NCBI RefSeq assembly: GCF_009677585.1 | Contig: NZ_WKYV01000015.1 | Span: 183,625-247,624, forward strand | Source of the DNA: Lactonifactor sp. BIOML-A5 | GTDB taxonomy: Bacteria; Bacillota; Clostridia; Lachnospirales; Lachnospiraceae | DNA length: 64,000 nucleotides | Direction: 5' to 3' | Shown here: positions 1-8,847 of the stretch, piece by piece | How the letters are laid out: the number at the start of each line of letters is the position of its first letter | How positions within the stretch are numbered: position 1 is the first letter of the stretch | Position numbers and translations under genes: made by a program | The notes under the pieces: model-generated | The model's database searches: none | Told to the model about the DNA's origin: nothing | The model's input: only the letters and a program-made list of their open reading frames with translations

Positions 1-1
1 G

Positions 2-1324
2 GTGTCTGCAGTTGCTGCCGTATGTGTGATAGCAGGGGCTTTCTGGCTGCTTCGGGGAAGGGACAAGGGGAAGAATACGGACGAGCTGGTGTATGTGGAG
101 AAGGTTTCCGAACTGATGGGACTGGGCAGCGGTATGGGGAATCCGGGAAGGTTCTCCGGTGTGGTAGAATCCCAGGAAACCTGGGAGATACAGCAAAAGC
201 AGGACAAAACCATTAAGGAGATATTAGTGGAAGTAGGGGAAGATGTAGATGTGGGAACCCCCCTTCTGACTTACGATACAGCAACCATGGAGACCGACTT
301 GAAGCAGGCGGAGCTGGAGCTGGAACGCTTTGACAATGATATCACAAATCTGAACAACCAGATTAAGCAGCTGGAAAAAGAGAAAAAAGAAGCCAGTGAT
401 GACGAAAAATTATCTTATACAACCCAGATTCAGACTGCTCAGACGGATATAAAGAAAACAGAATATGAGAAAAAAAGCAAATCTGTTGAGATTGAGCAGA
501 TGAAGGAACAGATTGCGAATGCGACGATTACCAGTGAGATTAAAGGTGTAGTAAAATCCATCAACAATGGAGAAAGCCAGGATATGACAGGAGGGGAAAG
601 CCAGGCGCTTATGACCATCCTTGCCACTGGAGATTTCAGGATCAAGGGGAAAGTAAACGAACAAAATCTCTCGGCCGTGACAGAAGGGGAACCGGCTATT
701 GTCCGCTCCCGTGTGGATGACAAGCGGATATGGAACGGAACCTTTGGGAAGATTGATGTGGATAATCCTGCCGCCAGCAACAATTCCGGAATGTATGGCA
801 TGGGGATGTCTTCGGAGGGAGGTTCGGATCAGTCAGCCTCCACTTCCTATTACTTTTATGTGGAATTAGAGTCCTCGGACGGACTTCTTCTGGGGCAGCA
901 TGTATATATAGAACAGAACGCCGGACAGGAAGAACAAAAAGAAGGGGTATGGCTGGATGCTTCCTTTATAGCGGATCTTGACAGCAAACCATACGTATGG
1001 GCAGATAACGGCAAAGAAAAGCTGGAAAAGAGAAGTGTAGTATTGGGTGAGTTCGATGAAGCGCTGAATCAGTATGAAATCAAAGACGGACTGTCCAGGG
1101 AGGATGCGGTGGCGTTCCCCCTGGAAACCCTAAAGGAGGGGGCACCTACAACGGACAGCCCTACCGCTTTGATGAATGAGGGGGATATGTCAGCACCTGC
1201 AGAGGGGGACATGCCTGTGGACGAGGCGATGCCTTCAGACGAGGGGATGTCTTCGGAGGAACCCATACCTTCTGACGATATGATCGAAAGCCCGGAAGGA
1301 GAGGAAGGTGCGGTTGCCCAATGA
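2..1324 (+). CDS. HlyD/MacA-type efflux adaptor, probably 5'-truncated by the window edge
   Basis: Membrane-fusion (periplasmic adaptor-like) subunit of an ABC exporter. In a Gram-positive cell it would be anchored by one N-terminal helix and face outward. The visible reading frame opens with the hydrophobic segment SAVAAVCVIAGAFWLL, followed by a biotinyl-lipoyl-like half (around residues 65-95), a Lys/Glu-rich coiled-coil hairpin (about 95-175) and a beta-barrel region. The last 65 residues are an acidic Met/Ser/Pro-rich tail (SDEGMSSEEP and similar) that looks disordered. The GTG at position 2 has no visible ribosome binding site, so the true start is probably upstream of the window. The stop overlaps the ATPase start in ATGA, so the two genes are translationally coupled. 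Substrate unknown. Confidence 0.85.
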   Translation: MSAVAAVCVIAGAFWLLRGRDKGKNTDELVYVEKVSELMGLGSGMGNPGRFSGVVESQETWEIQQKQDKTIKEILVEVGEDVDVGTPLLTYDTATMETDLKQAELELERFDNDITNLNNQIKQLEKEKKEASDDEKLSYTTQIQTAQTDIKKTEYEKKSKSVEIEQMKEQIANATITSEIKGVVKSINNGESQDMTGGESQALMTILATGDFRIKGKVNEQNLSAVTEGEPAIVRSRVDDKRIWNGTFGKIDVDNPAASNNSGMYGMGMSSEGGSDQSASTSYYFYVELESSDGLLLGQHVYIEQNAGQEEQKEGVWLDASFIADLDSKPYVWADNGKEKLEKRSVVLGEFDEALNQYEIKDGLSREDAVAFPLETLKEGAPTTDSPTALMNEGDMSAPAEGDMPVDEAMPSDEGMSSEEPIPSDDMIESPEGEEGAVAQ

Positions 1325-2001
1325 TACTTGAGCTAAAAGATATCTGTAAAGATTATATGCAGGGCAAAATGACAATCCCTGTACTTAAAAATGTAAACTT
1401 CACCATGAAAGAGGGGGAGTATACGGCCATTATGGGGCCTTCCGGTTCCGGGAAAACCACTTTAATGAATATTATCGGATGCCTGGATAAGGCTACCAGC
1501 GGAGCCTTCTTCCTGGATGGAGTAGATATTAACAGCTGTTCAGACAACGCCATGTCAGATATTCGTCTAAACAAGATCGGGTTTGTTTTTCAGAGCTTTC
1601 AGCTGCTGCCCAGGCAGAGTGCTTTAGAGAATGTGGAACTTCCTCTGAGTTATGCAGGTGTGGGGCGCAGAGAAAGACAGGAAAAGGCGATTGCTGCGCT
1701 GACCCGCGTTGGGCTGGAGGACAGGGTAGACTTTAAGCCTACGCAGCTTTCCGGCGGGCAGAAACAGAGGGTTGCCATTGCCCGGGCTATGGTCAATAAT
1801 CCAAAGATACTGTTGGCAGATGAGCCTACCGGTGCGCTGGACTCCAGATCCGGGGAACAGGTAATGGAACTTTTCGGACGCCTGAACCAAGAAGGGGTCA
1901 CCATCTTAATGATTACCCATGATGCGGGGATAGCGTCTTATGCTCAGCGGGTTGTAACCATCAAAGACGGTATCCTGGCGGAAGAGGAGGGCAGAGAATG
2001 A
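1321..2001 (+). CDS. MacB/LolD-type ABC transporter ATP-binding protein
   Basis: ATPase subunit, 226 residues, of a MacAB-like exporter. It hydrolyses ATP to drive the separately encoded FtsX-type permease at 3778. Walker A is GPSGSGKT (residues 39-46), the signature is LSGGQKQRVA, Walker B is ILLADEPTGALD, and the switch His lies in MITHD. This closely matches the FtsE/LolD/MacB class, not the drug-export CcmA class. It overlaps both neighbours by ATGA (1321 and 1998), so adaptor, ATPase and second adaptor are one translation-coupled operon. Substrate cannot be read from the ATPase; antimicrobial peptides, lipoproteins or other amphipathic molecules are typical for the class. Confidence 0.95.
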   Translation: MILELKDICKDYMQGKMTIPVLKNVNFTMKEGEYTAIMGPSGSGKTTLMNIIGCLDKATSGAFFLDGVDINSCSDNAMSDIRLNKIGFVFQSFQLLPRQSALENVELPLSYAGVGRRERQEKAIAALTRVGLEDRVDFKPTQLSGGQKQRVAIARAMVNNPKILLADEPTGALDSRSGEQVMELFGRLNQEGVTILMITHDAGIASYAQRVVTIKDGILAEEEGRE

Positions 2002-3764
2002 AAAAGAGACTGGGATTAGTGATAGGGGGAATCGCAGGAGTCTGCGTGGCAGCCGTGGGTATCTGGTACGGCTACGGCAAAATGAGTAAATCAACGGTAA
2101 AGGTATACAATGTCAGTGATCTGGCCCAGGGCTACTGGGGAGATCCCATGAGCTTAAACGGAATGATCTCCTCCGATGTTTCCCAGGATGTACATCTGAC
2201 CGACAAGCAGATCGTAGAAGAGGTTTATGTGAGTGAGGGAGACCAGGTAGATGTGGGTGACCCTTTGCTCTCCTATGATATGACCCTTGTAAATATAGAA
2301 TTGGAAGTTGAAAAACTGAATAAAGAAGGGATGGAGATCCAGAAGAAAGGAACAGAACAGGAAATTGAGAAGCTGAAGAAGCAAAAGCCTGTGCCGGAAT
2401 CCTCAAAAGTTTCTTCTCCGGGGAAAGACGAGACAGCAGGTACAGCCCAAACCACATCCTTCACAGGGGTGAGCGGCGGATTTACCCGTCTCTTTGGCAG
2501 CTCGGCAATGGAGCCAAAGACAGGTGCACCGGGAGAAGAAGACATGGATGAAAAAGATCCCGAGGCAGGAAATCCGGATCCGGGAACTTTGGACCCAGGT
2601 CAGGACCCCGACAAGGAGGAACCGCCCAAAGAAGAGGTCAAGGCAGAGGCTTTGGAGCGCATTGATGAGAATTCCAAGCCCTACAAAGGAAGTGGGACAA
2701 AAGAGGACCCCTTTGTCTATCTGTGTAAAGAAAATCCCATACTAATGGGTTCCCTTTTGAATATGCTGGGGGGCTTTGGGGAAGGGGATACCAAGACACT
2801 TCCCGAAAAGTATGCCCAGCTGGAAATACGGGAAGGAGATACGGTGGACGGACTGCTTTTGACGGCCCTCTACCTGGACGGAAGAAAGATTGTGGAAAAA
2901 TGTATCCCGGAGGAAGAATATCAGATCCGTCTCAGTGCCGTAAAGGGAGAAGAGCCGGAAGAAAATCCGGAGGGAGATGAATTTTTTGATATCGGCGATG
3001 AGATTCCACAGGATGATATTATTGCAGGCTATACCAAGGCAGAGCTGGAAAAAGCGATCCAGGAGAAACAGAAGGATCTGAAAAAGCTGGAGCTGGATAT
3101 CAAAGAAAGTGACCTGAAAATACAGAAGATCAGCGGCAAACTGGAGAATCAGACCATTAAAAGTACGATTAAAGGCACGGTGAAAGCAGTAGGCGATCCC
3201 GAGAAAGGTGAAACAGACGGCAAACCATTTATTCAGGTGGTAAGCAGTGAAGGTCTATATGTGCGGGGAAGCATCAGTGAGCTTCTTTTGGATAATGTAA
3301 AGCCGGGACAGATGCTGACGGGAAGTTCTATGGAGACGGGAACTCCTTTTGAGGCTGAGATAAAGGAAATTTCCCCATATCCGGCCAGCAGCAATTTCTT
3401 TGGGGGCGGCGGCAACAGCAATGTATCTTATTATCCTTTTACTGCCTATATCGCCCAGGCAGAGGGATTAAAAAACCAGGAATATGTCAGTCTTCAGGCT
3501 GATATAGACACCGGTGCGGGTGCGGATGCCCTGTATCTTCAAAAGCCCTTTGTGAGGACGGAGGACGGGAAAAGCTACGTATACTGTTCTGTAAAAGGAA
3601 GGCTGAAAAAACAGGAAGTGATCACAGGCAAGACACTGTGGGGCTCTCTTATAGAGATAAAAAGCGGACTCACAAGAGAGGATAAGTTGGCCTTTCCCTA
3701 TGGAAAAGGGGTAAAGGAGAATGCCAGAACAAAGGATGCGTCTATTGATGAACTTTATTATTAG
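1998..3764 (+). CDS. Second HlyD-type efflux adaptor with a long acidic/proline-rich insertion
   Basis: A 588-residue adaptor of the same exporter. The N-terminal anchor (LGLVIGGIAGVCVAAVGIW) is followed by a lipoyl-like half near residues 70-95 (VEEVYVSEGDQVDVGDPLLS) and a first coiled-coil helix. A long insert (about residues 130-345) contains a Pro/Glu/Asp/Lys-rich stretch near 175-215. The return coiled coil comes at about 345-395, then the barrel and a C-terminal domain. The usual length of this family is 350-450 residues, so the excess is the insertion inside the hairpin. It differs from the adaptor at position 2 in size and sequence, yet both C-terminal regions share a GLTREDxxAFP-like motif. 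It follows the ATPase with ATGA overlap and precedes the permease by 13 nt. Confidence 0.88.
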   Translation: MKKRLGLVIGGIAGVCVAAVGIWYGYGKMSKSTVKVYNVSDLAQGYWGDPMSLNGMISSDVSQDVHLTDKQIVEEVYVSEGDQVDVGDPLLSYDMTLVNIELEVEKLNKEGMEIQKKGTEQEIEKLKKQKPVPESSKVSSPGKDETAGTAQTTSFTGVSGGFTRLFGSSAMEPKTGAPGEEDMDEKDPEAGNPDPGTLDPGQDPDKEEPPKEEVKAEALERIDENSKPYKGSGTKEDPFVYLCKENPILMGSLLNMLGGFGEGDTKTLPEKYAQLEIREGDTVDGLLLTALYLDGRKIVEKCIPEEEYQIRLSAVKGEEPEENPEGDEFFDIGDEIPQDDIIAGYTKAELEKAIQEKQKDLKKLELDIKESDLKIQKISGKLENQTIKSTIKGTVKAVGDPEKGETDGKPFIQVVSSEGLYVRGSISELLLDNVKPGQMLTGSSMETGTPFEAEIKEISPYPASSNFFGGGGNSNVSYYPFTAYIAQAEGLKNQEYVSLQADIDTGAGADALYLQKPFVRTEDGKSYVYCSVKGRLKKQEVITGKTLWGSLIEIKSGLTREDKLAFPYGKGVKENARTKDASIDELYY

Positions 3765-3777
3765 AAGGAGGTAAGTT

Positions 3778-5031
3778 ATGCTGGAAAACATAAGATTGTC
3801 CTTTCAGGGCATCTGGTCACATAAAATGCGCTCCTTCCTGACAATGCTGGGCATTATCATAGGAATTGCATCTATTATTTCTATTGTTTCTACTATTAAG
3901 GGAACAAACGAGCAGATCAAACAGAACCTGATTGGTTCAGGCAACAACACAGTAGATGTAACGCTGAATCAGGGAGATTATCCCTATGAAATGGGCTATA
4001 ATGATATCCCTTCAGGAGTTCCCGTGATCACTCCTGAGGTGAAAGAGGAAATCCTGAATTTGGATGAGGTGGAAAAGGCTTCCCTGTATCAGAGCAGGAC
4101 CTATGCGGATGGGATTTATTATCAGAACAATGGTCTGGAAGGGGGGAAGGTTCTGGGGATTGACAAAGATTACCTGGATACCTGCGGGTACCAAATCGTT
4201 CAGGGCAGAGGGTTAACAGAAAAGGACTACCGTCAATTTGCCAAAGTAGTGCTATTGGATGAGGACTCCAAAAACAGTCTGTTTCAGGATGAACAGCCCC
4301 TGGGAAAGACAGTTGAGATACAGGGTGAGCCTTTTACCGTGGTTGGTGTGGTAAAGAGAACCAATGCCTTTGAGCCGGTGATTAATTCTATGGAGGATTA
4401 CTACAATTATAACCAGGAGAGCAGCGGCGTGCTGATGATGCCTGATGCCGCCTGGCCTGTAGTATACCGTTATGATGAACCCCAGAACGTAATTGTGAAG
4501 GCCCCTGACACAGAAACTATGAGCAGTGCAGGCAGAAAAACAGCCGATCTGCTCAATGGGTATCTGTTTGACAGCACCGGAGAGATTAAGTATAAAGCGG
4601 CAGATCTATTGGAAAAAGCCAAAAATCTCCAGGAAGTAAGCGCCAATACAAACCGGCAGCTTCTGTGGATAGCCAGTATTTCTCTTTTGGTAGGGGGGAT
4701 CGGCGTTATGAATATCATGCTGGTATCTGTGACAGAACGTACCAGCGAGATTGGTCTGAAAAAAGCGATAGGCGCACGGAAGAATAAGATTCTTGCACAG
4801 TTTTTGACAGAGGCCGCGGTACTTACCAGTATCGGGGGGCTTCTGGGAATCATTGCAGGTATTGTTCTGGCCCAGGCTATCTCCAAGATGTCTCAGACGC
4901 CGGTTGCCATCAGTCCTCCGGCTATCGTGGGCTCTGTAATCTTTTCTATGGTTATCGGAATTGTTTTCGGACTTCTACCTTCTGTGAAAGCTGCAAATCT
5001 GAATCCTATTGATGCACTGCGCAGAGAATAG
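3778..5031 (+). CDS. MacB/FtsX-type ABC transporter permease
   Basis: Permease of the exporter, 417 residues. One N-terminal membrane helix (MLGIIIGIASIISIVSTI, about 23-40), a large extracytoplasmic MacB-PCD-like domain (about 45-285) and three C-terminal helices (about 292-315, 345-368, 383-403) give the standard four-helix MacB topology. The motif TERTSEIGLKKAIGARK between the second and third helices is typical of FtsX permeases. The start has a strong site (AGAAGGAGG, 7 nt before ATG). It is the last gene of the operon and is followed directly by a strong bidirectional terminator. The nucleotide-binding domain is encoded separately (1321-2001), unlike E. coli MacB, where both are fused. 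Confidence 0.95.
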   Translation: MLENIRLSFQGIWSHKMRSFLTMLGIIIGIASIISIVSTIKGTNEQIKQNLIGSGNNTVDVTLNQGDYPYEMGYNDIPSGVPVITPEVKEEILNLDEVEKASLYQSRTYADGIYYQNNGLEGGKVLGIDKDYLDTCGYQIVQGRGLTEKDYRQFAKVVLLDEDSKNSLFQDEQPLGKTVEIQGEPFTVVGVVKRTNAFEPVINSMEDYYNYNQESSGVLMMPDAAWPVVYRYDEPQNVIVKAPDTETMSSAGRKTADLLNGYLFDSTGEIKYKAADLLEKAKNLQEVSANTNRQLLWIASISLLVGGIGVMNIMLVSVTERTSEIGLKKAIGARKNKILAQFLTEAAVLTSIGGLLGIIAGIVLAQAISKMSQTPVAISPPAIVGSVIFSMVIGIVFGLLPSVKAANLNPIDALRRE

Positions 5032-5034
5032 GAA

Positions 5035-5074
5035 AAACCTCTGTCCCGGGAAATTTTCCCGAGGGCAGAGGTTT
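5035..5074. terminator. Bidirectional rho-independent terminator
   Basis: A long inverted repeat (arm AAACCTCTGCCC-like around an AATTTT core) sits between the convergent ends of the exporter permease and the LUD gene. The arms end in A and T runs, so it can serve both strands. Confidence 0.8.
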
Positions 5075-5080
5075 CTGCGT

Positions 5081-5716
5081 TTAAAAGCCGTAATCTTCTC
5101 CGATGAGAACTACTTTAATTCTGCCGGGTACCATGGAACGTCTGGTAATTACAAGATCAGAACAGATACATCCGTCAGACAGGCAGTCCTGGCAGGTTCC
5201 TGTTACGGAACAGGGCGTCTTTACACCAACCCGGAGGCTGTTGGGCGGTGCGGCTGCATTTCGGACTCTATGTACTCCGTCTTCTATGGTTTTTACCACC
5301 TTATTCATACCGGCCGCTATCACTACATGCCGGGGACCGTGACAGAGACAGGCAACCCGGTTGCCGGCACCGTCTATGTTGATAAGCTCACCGTCTATAG
5401 TGATGGCGTTGCTGCTCATCAAAAAGTAATCAGCCATTACAATTTTGCCGTAAAGTGCCCGTTTCTCTTCCGGAGTCTTTGCGGACATTCGGTCAATGAG
5501 TTCATAGCCGCACCCCTGGAGTCCTTTCAGAATTCCTGCCTCTACTAAAGTTTCTGATCCGCCCCAGGTTACCGAGGAAGTTTCCGGGATTAATTCCCGG
5601 ATTTTTTCTACGGCGGACTCTGCAGTCGGACAGTAGAATCCCTCCATGTTTCGCTTTTTTAGATTTTTTATCAATGTTTCTGCCGTATTGGCGTAGGACT
5701 GAGATTTGTATGACAT
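5081..5716 (-). CDS. LUD-domain protein (lactate-utilisation-like)
   Basis: A 211-residue protein of the LUD fold, related to LutC/YkgG. Characteristic parts are AVEKIRELIPETSSVTWGGS, TLVEAGIL, the DYFLMSSNAIT.DGELINIDGAGNRVA core and the Cys-containing C-terminal segment CSVTGTCQDCLSDGCIC. In operons of known function LutC acts with LutA/LutB in L-lactate oxidation; neither is present here, and the stand-alone type is common in Clostridia with no assigned reaction. The start is set at the ATG at 5716, preceded by AAAGGAGG with 8-9 nt spacing, rather than the upstream in-frame ATG at 5800. The four cysteines near the C-terminus may bind a metal or cluster; that is inference. Confidence 0.88.
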   Translation of the reverse strand: MSYKSQSYANTAETLIKNLKKRNMEGFYCPTAESAVEKIRELIPETSSVTWGGSETLVEAGILKGLQGCGYELIDRMSAKTPEEKRALYGKIVMADYFLMSSNAITIDGELINIDGAGNRVACLCHGPRHVVIAAGMNKVVKTIEDGVHRVRNAAAPPNSLRVGVKTPCSVTGTCQDCLSDGCICSDLVITRRSMVPGRIKVVLIGEDYGF

Positions 5717-5793
5717 ATAAAATGACCTCCTTTCTTCAGATAGTATCATTGTACCATATTTTTTGATAAACAATGGAAGTTTTAGAAAATGAT

Positions 5794-5822
5794 TTGTCAT
5801 ATTTGTTTGGTTATGCTAAAAT
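5794..5822 (+). promoter_or_regulatory. Sigma-A-type promoter for the DegV gene
   Basis: TTGTCA, 17-bp spacer, TAAAAT, about 75 bp before the start codon of the DegV protein. It lies in the gap after the divergent LUD gene. Confidence 0.55.
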
Positions 5823-5902
5823 GAAATGTAACGGCTAAAACTCGGTTCGTTTTTGATCAGTACATTGAACACGAGAATATAAAAGGAGTGGTACAAGGCC
5901 AT

Positions 5903-6778
5903 ATGAAAAAAACAGCAATCGTAACAGATAGTAATAGCGGCATTACCCAGTCCCAGGCTGGGGATTTGGGAATCTATGTAATCCCAATGCCCTTTTATAT
6001 CGACGAACAGCTTTTTCTGGAGGATATAACACTGACACAGAAGGAGTTCTATCAGAGGCTGGAGGATGATGCTGAGATCTTTACGTCGCAGCCATCTCCT
6101 GCGGACGTTATGGAGCTTTGGGAGAAAATTTTAGAGGAGTATGAAGCAATTGTCCATATCCCTATGTCAAGTGGGTTAAGTAATTCATGCCAGACAGCGC
6201 AGGCACTGGCTAAGGAGTATAACGGCAAGGTACAGGTTGTGAATAATCAGAGAATATCAGTGACTCAGAGACAGTCCGTTCTGGATGCCATTACACTGGC
6301 AGCTGCAGGCAGGTCTGCGTCAGAGATTCGGGAAATCCTGGAGAAGGAGAAGGCCGAGTCAAGTATCTATATTACGGTAGAATCTTTGAAATACCTGAAA
6401 AAAGGAGGCAGAATTACCCCTGCCGCCGCGGCCATAGGAACGGTTCTGAACCTGAAGCCTGTCCTGCAGATTCAGGGAGAAAAGCTGGATGCCCTGTCTA
6501 AGGCAAGAGGCAAAAAGCAGGCGAAAAGAACCATGGTTCAGGCAATGAAAAAGGATTTTGAGGGGAGATTTGCAGGGTATGTGCAGTCCGGTCTGATGTG
6601 CCTGGAGGCTGCCTATACAGGAAATCAGGAGGAAGCCCTGGAATGGAAGAAGGAACTGGAAGCTGCTTTCCCCGGAATGCCGATTCATATGGATCCCCTT
6701 TCCTTAAGTGTTGCCTGCCATATTGGATATGGAGCGCTGGCAGTAGCCTGTGCAAAAAAAGTTGAGATAGAATTGTAG
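5903..6778 (+). CDS. DegV family fatty-acid-binding protein
   Basis: A 291-residue DegV protein. Family members bind a fatty acid between two domains and serve as FakB-type partners of fatty acid kinase. Visible motifs are the N-terminal AIVTDSNSGI, the SQPSPADV segment (equivalent of the TSQPSP loop), MSSGLSNSCQTA and YLKKGGRI, all standard for the family. The start is placed at ATG 5903 because the ribosome binding site AAAAGGAG overlaps the in-frame GTG at 5888. It lies 10 nt upstream of argS and probably shares its transcript. No FakA kinase lies in the window, so a role in fatty acid salvage is by family only. Confidence 0.92.
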   Translation: MKKTAIVTDSNSGITQSQAGDLGIYVIPMPFYIDEQLFLEDITLTQKEFYQRLEDDAEIFTSQPSPADVMELWEKILEEYEAIVHIPMSSGLSNSCQTAQALAKEYNGKVQVVNNQRISVTQRQSVLDAITLAAAGRSASEIREILEKEKAESSIYITVESLKYLKKGGRITPAAAAIGTVLNLKPVLQIQGEKLDALSKARGKKQAKRTMVQAMKKDFEGRFAGYVQSGLMCLEAAYTGNQEEALEWKKELEAAFPGMPIHMDPLSLSVACHIGYGALAVACAKKVEIEL

Positions 6779-6788
6779 TGGAGGAGTT

Positions 6789-8555
6789 ATGAAAAAGATA
6801 CTGGAACTAATAGAAGAGGAATTGAGACAAGCGTTCAAGGCAGCAGATTATGACGAGACGTATGCCAGGGTGACCATCTCTAACCGTCCGGATCTGTGTG
6901 AATATCAGTGCAACGGTGCGATGGCTGCTGCAAAACAATATAAAAAGGCTCCGATTATGATCGCCGGCGATGTGGTACAGCAGATCGGGGAAAGCCAGGT
7001 GCTTAAGGAGGCAGAAGCGGTGCCTCCCGGTTTTATTAACCTGAAAATCAGCGGGGAATTTCTGTCAGAGTATCTCAATGAGATGCAAAGAGACAATCAT
7101 CTCTCTGTGGAACAGACAGAAAATCCCAAGACGGTGATGATCGACTACGGCGGTCCCAATGTTGCAAAGCCGCTGCACGTGGGCCATCTTCGCTCTGCAA
7201 TTATCGGTGAGAGTCTGAAACGCATGGGGCGTTTTCTGGGTCACAAAATGATTGGGGATGTACATCTGGGTGACTGGGGTCTTCAGATGGGACTGATTAT
7301 CACGGAATTGAAAAAGAGAAAACCAGAGCTGGTGTATTTCCAGCCTGATTATACAGGGGAATACCCCACAGAACCTCCATTTACCATCGCTGAACTGGAA
7401 GAGATTTACCCGGCTGCCAGTGCATATTCCAAAGAACATCCGGAATACAAAGAAGAGGCTATGGAGGCGACGCATCAGCTGCAGAATGGGAATCCTGGAT
7501 ATAAGGCTCTGTGGAACCATATTCTGAATGTCTCAGTCAGTGATTTGAAGAAAAACTATGAAAAGCTGAATGTAACCTTTGATCTGTGGAAAAAAGAATC
7601 CGATGCCCAGCCCTATATACCGGAGATGGTTGCATATATGAAGGAAAAAGGATATGCACATCTGGATCAAGGGGCACTTGTGGTAGATGTAAAAGAAGAG
7701 TCTGACACCAAAGAGATCCCTCCCTGTATGATTCTGAAGTCAGACGGGGCCTCTCTGTATAATACTACAGATCTGGCAACCATTGTAGAGCGGATGAAGC
7801 TGTTTTGTCCGGATGAGATCATTTACGTTGTGGATAAACGCCAGGAACTGTATTTTACACAGGTTTTCCGGTGTGCGAGAAAGACAAAGCTGGTAAAAGA
7901 AGAAACCGGATTAAGCTTTCTTGGATTCGGAACTATGAATGGAAGAGACGGGAAGCCTTTTAAAACAAGAGAAGGCGGAGTGATGCGGCTGGAGACCTTG
8001 ATCCGGGAAATCAATGATGAAATGTATAAAAAAATTGTGGACAACCGGAGCGTAAAAGAAGAGGATGCCAGGGGGACGGCCAAGATTGTGGGCCTGTCTG
8101 CGATTAAGTATGGCGACTTATCGAACCAGGCATCCAAAGACTATATCTTTGATGTGGAGCGTTTTACCTCCTTTGAAGGGAATACAGGTCCGTATATTTT
8201 ATATACAATTGTGCGGATTAAGTCTATTCTCGGCAGGTATCAGGAAGAGGGAGGCGATTGGAAGCAGGGCTGCATCAAAGCGCCTGCAAATGACTGTGAA
8301 AAAGATTTGATGCTTACGATTTCCAGGTTTAACAGTGTGGTGGAGAACGCTTACGAGGAAAAAGCTCCTCATAAGATATGTTCCTTTGTCTACGATCTGG
8401 CCAATGCGTTTAACCGTTTTTATCATGAGACAAAGATTCTGGGGGAAGAAGATTCCGGGAAAAAGGCCTCTTGGATAAGACTTTTAGTACTTACCAGAGA
8501 TGTGCTTGAGACTGGTATAGAGCTTCTGGGCTTTTCGGCTCCCGAGAGAATGTAG
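6789..8555 (+). CDS. argS: Arginyl-tRNA synthetase
   Basis: Charges tRNA-Arg in the cytosol (EC 6.1.1.19); 588 residues, within the normal range. The N-terminal additional domain (residues 1-100) precedes the class I signature KPLHVGHLRSA (HIGH motif). The KMSKS equivalent is degenerate, as usual in ArgRS, with GKPFKTREGG near residue 392. The C-terminal anticodon-binding domain with the conserved EGNTGPYILY segment is complete. The start has GGAGG 6 nt before ATG. Co-directional with the DegV gene 10 nt upstream. The unusual order of the Lys/Gly motifs and the HVGH variant is typical of ArgRS, so the call is firm. Confidence 0.98.
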   Translation: MKKILELIEEELRQAFKAADYDETYARVTISNRPDLCEYQCNGAMAAAKQYKKAPIMIAGDVVQQIGESQVLKEAEAVPPGFINLKISGEFLSEYLNEMQRDNHLSVEQTENPKTVMIDYGGPNVAKPLHVGHLRSAIIGESLKRMGRFLGHKMIGDVHLGDWGLQMGLIITELKKRKPELVYFQPDYTGEYPTEPPFTIAELEEIYPAASAYSKEHPEYKEEAMEATHQLQNGNPGYKALWNHILNVSVSDLKKNYEKLNVTFDLWKKESDAQPYIPEMVAYMKEKGYAHLDQGALVVDVKEESDTKEIPPCMILKSDGASLYNTTDLATIVERMKLFCPDEIIYVVDKRQELYFTQVFRCARKTKLVKEETGLSFLGFGTMNGRDGKPFKTREGGVMRLETLIREINDEMYKKIVDNRSVKEEDARGTAKIVGLSAIKYGDLSNQASKDYIFDVERFTSFEGNTGPYILYTIVRIKSILGRYQEEGGDWKQGCIKAPANDCEKDLMLTISRFNSVVENAYEEKAPHKICSFVYDLANAFNRFYHETKILGEEDSGKKASWIRLLVLTRDVLETGIELLGFSAPERM

Positions 8556-8571
8556 GACAGGAAAGAACACA

Positions 8572-8617
8572 GGGCGGACAGGACTGCTGAAACAGCGGTT
8601 TTGTCTGCCTTTTTTTG
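8572..8617 (+). terminator. Rho-independent terminator after argS
   Basis: A GC-rich stem (AGGGCGGACAGGACTGCTG pairs with CAGCGGTTTTGTCTGCCT using G-U pairs) with an AAA loop, followed by seven T. Confidence 0.8.
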
Positions 8618-8656
8618 CGAAAAACACATAGTAAGATTGCGTATGCAAATTTACAC

Positions 8657-8700
8657 TTGATATTTGCAAGGGATTGTACTATACTTGAATCACATTCAAG
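8657..8700 (+). promoter_or_regulatory. Promoter with an overlapping dyad upstream of the kinase operon
   Basis: TTGATA (8657-8662), 17-bp spacer, TATACT (8680-8685). A perfect 7-bp inverted repeat CTTGAAT-CAC-ATTCAAG (8684-8700) covers the end of the -10 box and the predicted start of transcription, a position suited to an operator. The transcript would carry a leader of about 155 nt before the kinase gene. Confidence 0.55.
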
Positions 8701-8847
8701 ATCTTAAGTATCTATTTTTCAGGCAGATCCGCCATATTTCCATTTTTATAGGTTTAAAAGAGAAGTGAGATTTCTCTGTTAAGGGTAAGCGCAGACGGCG
8801 GCAGTGGACAGACCGCAGCGGCGTACAGACAGAGAGGGGGAGGAACG

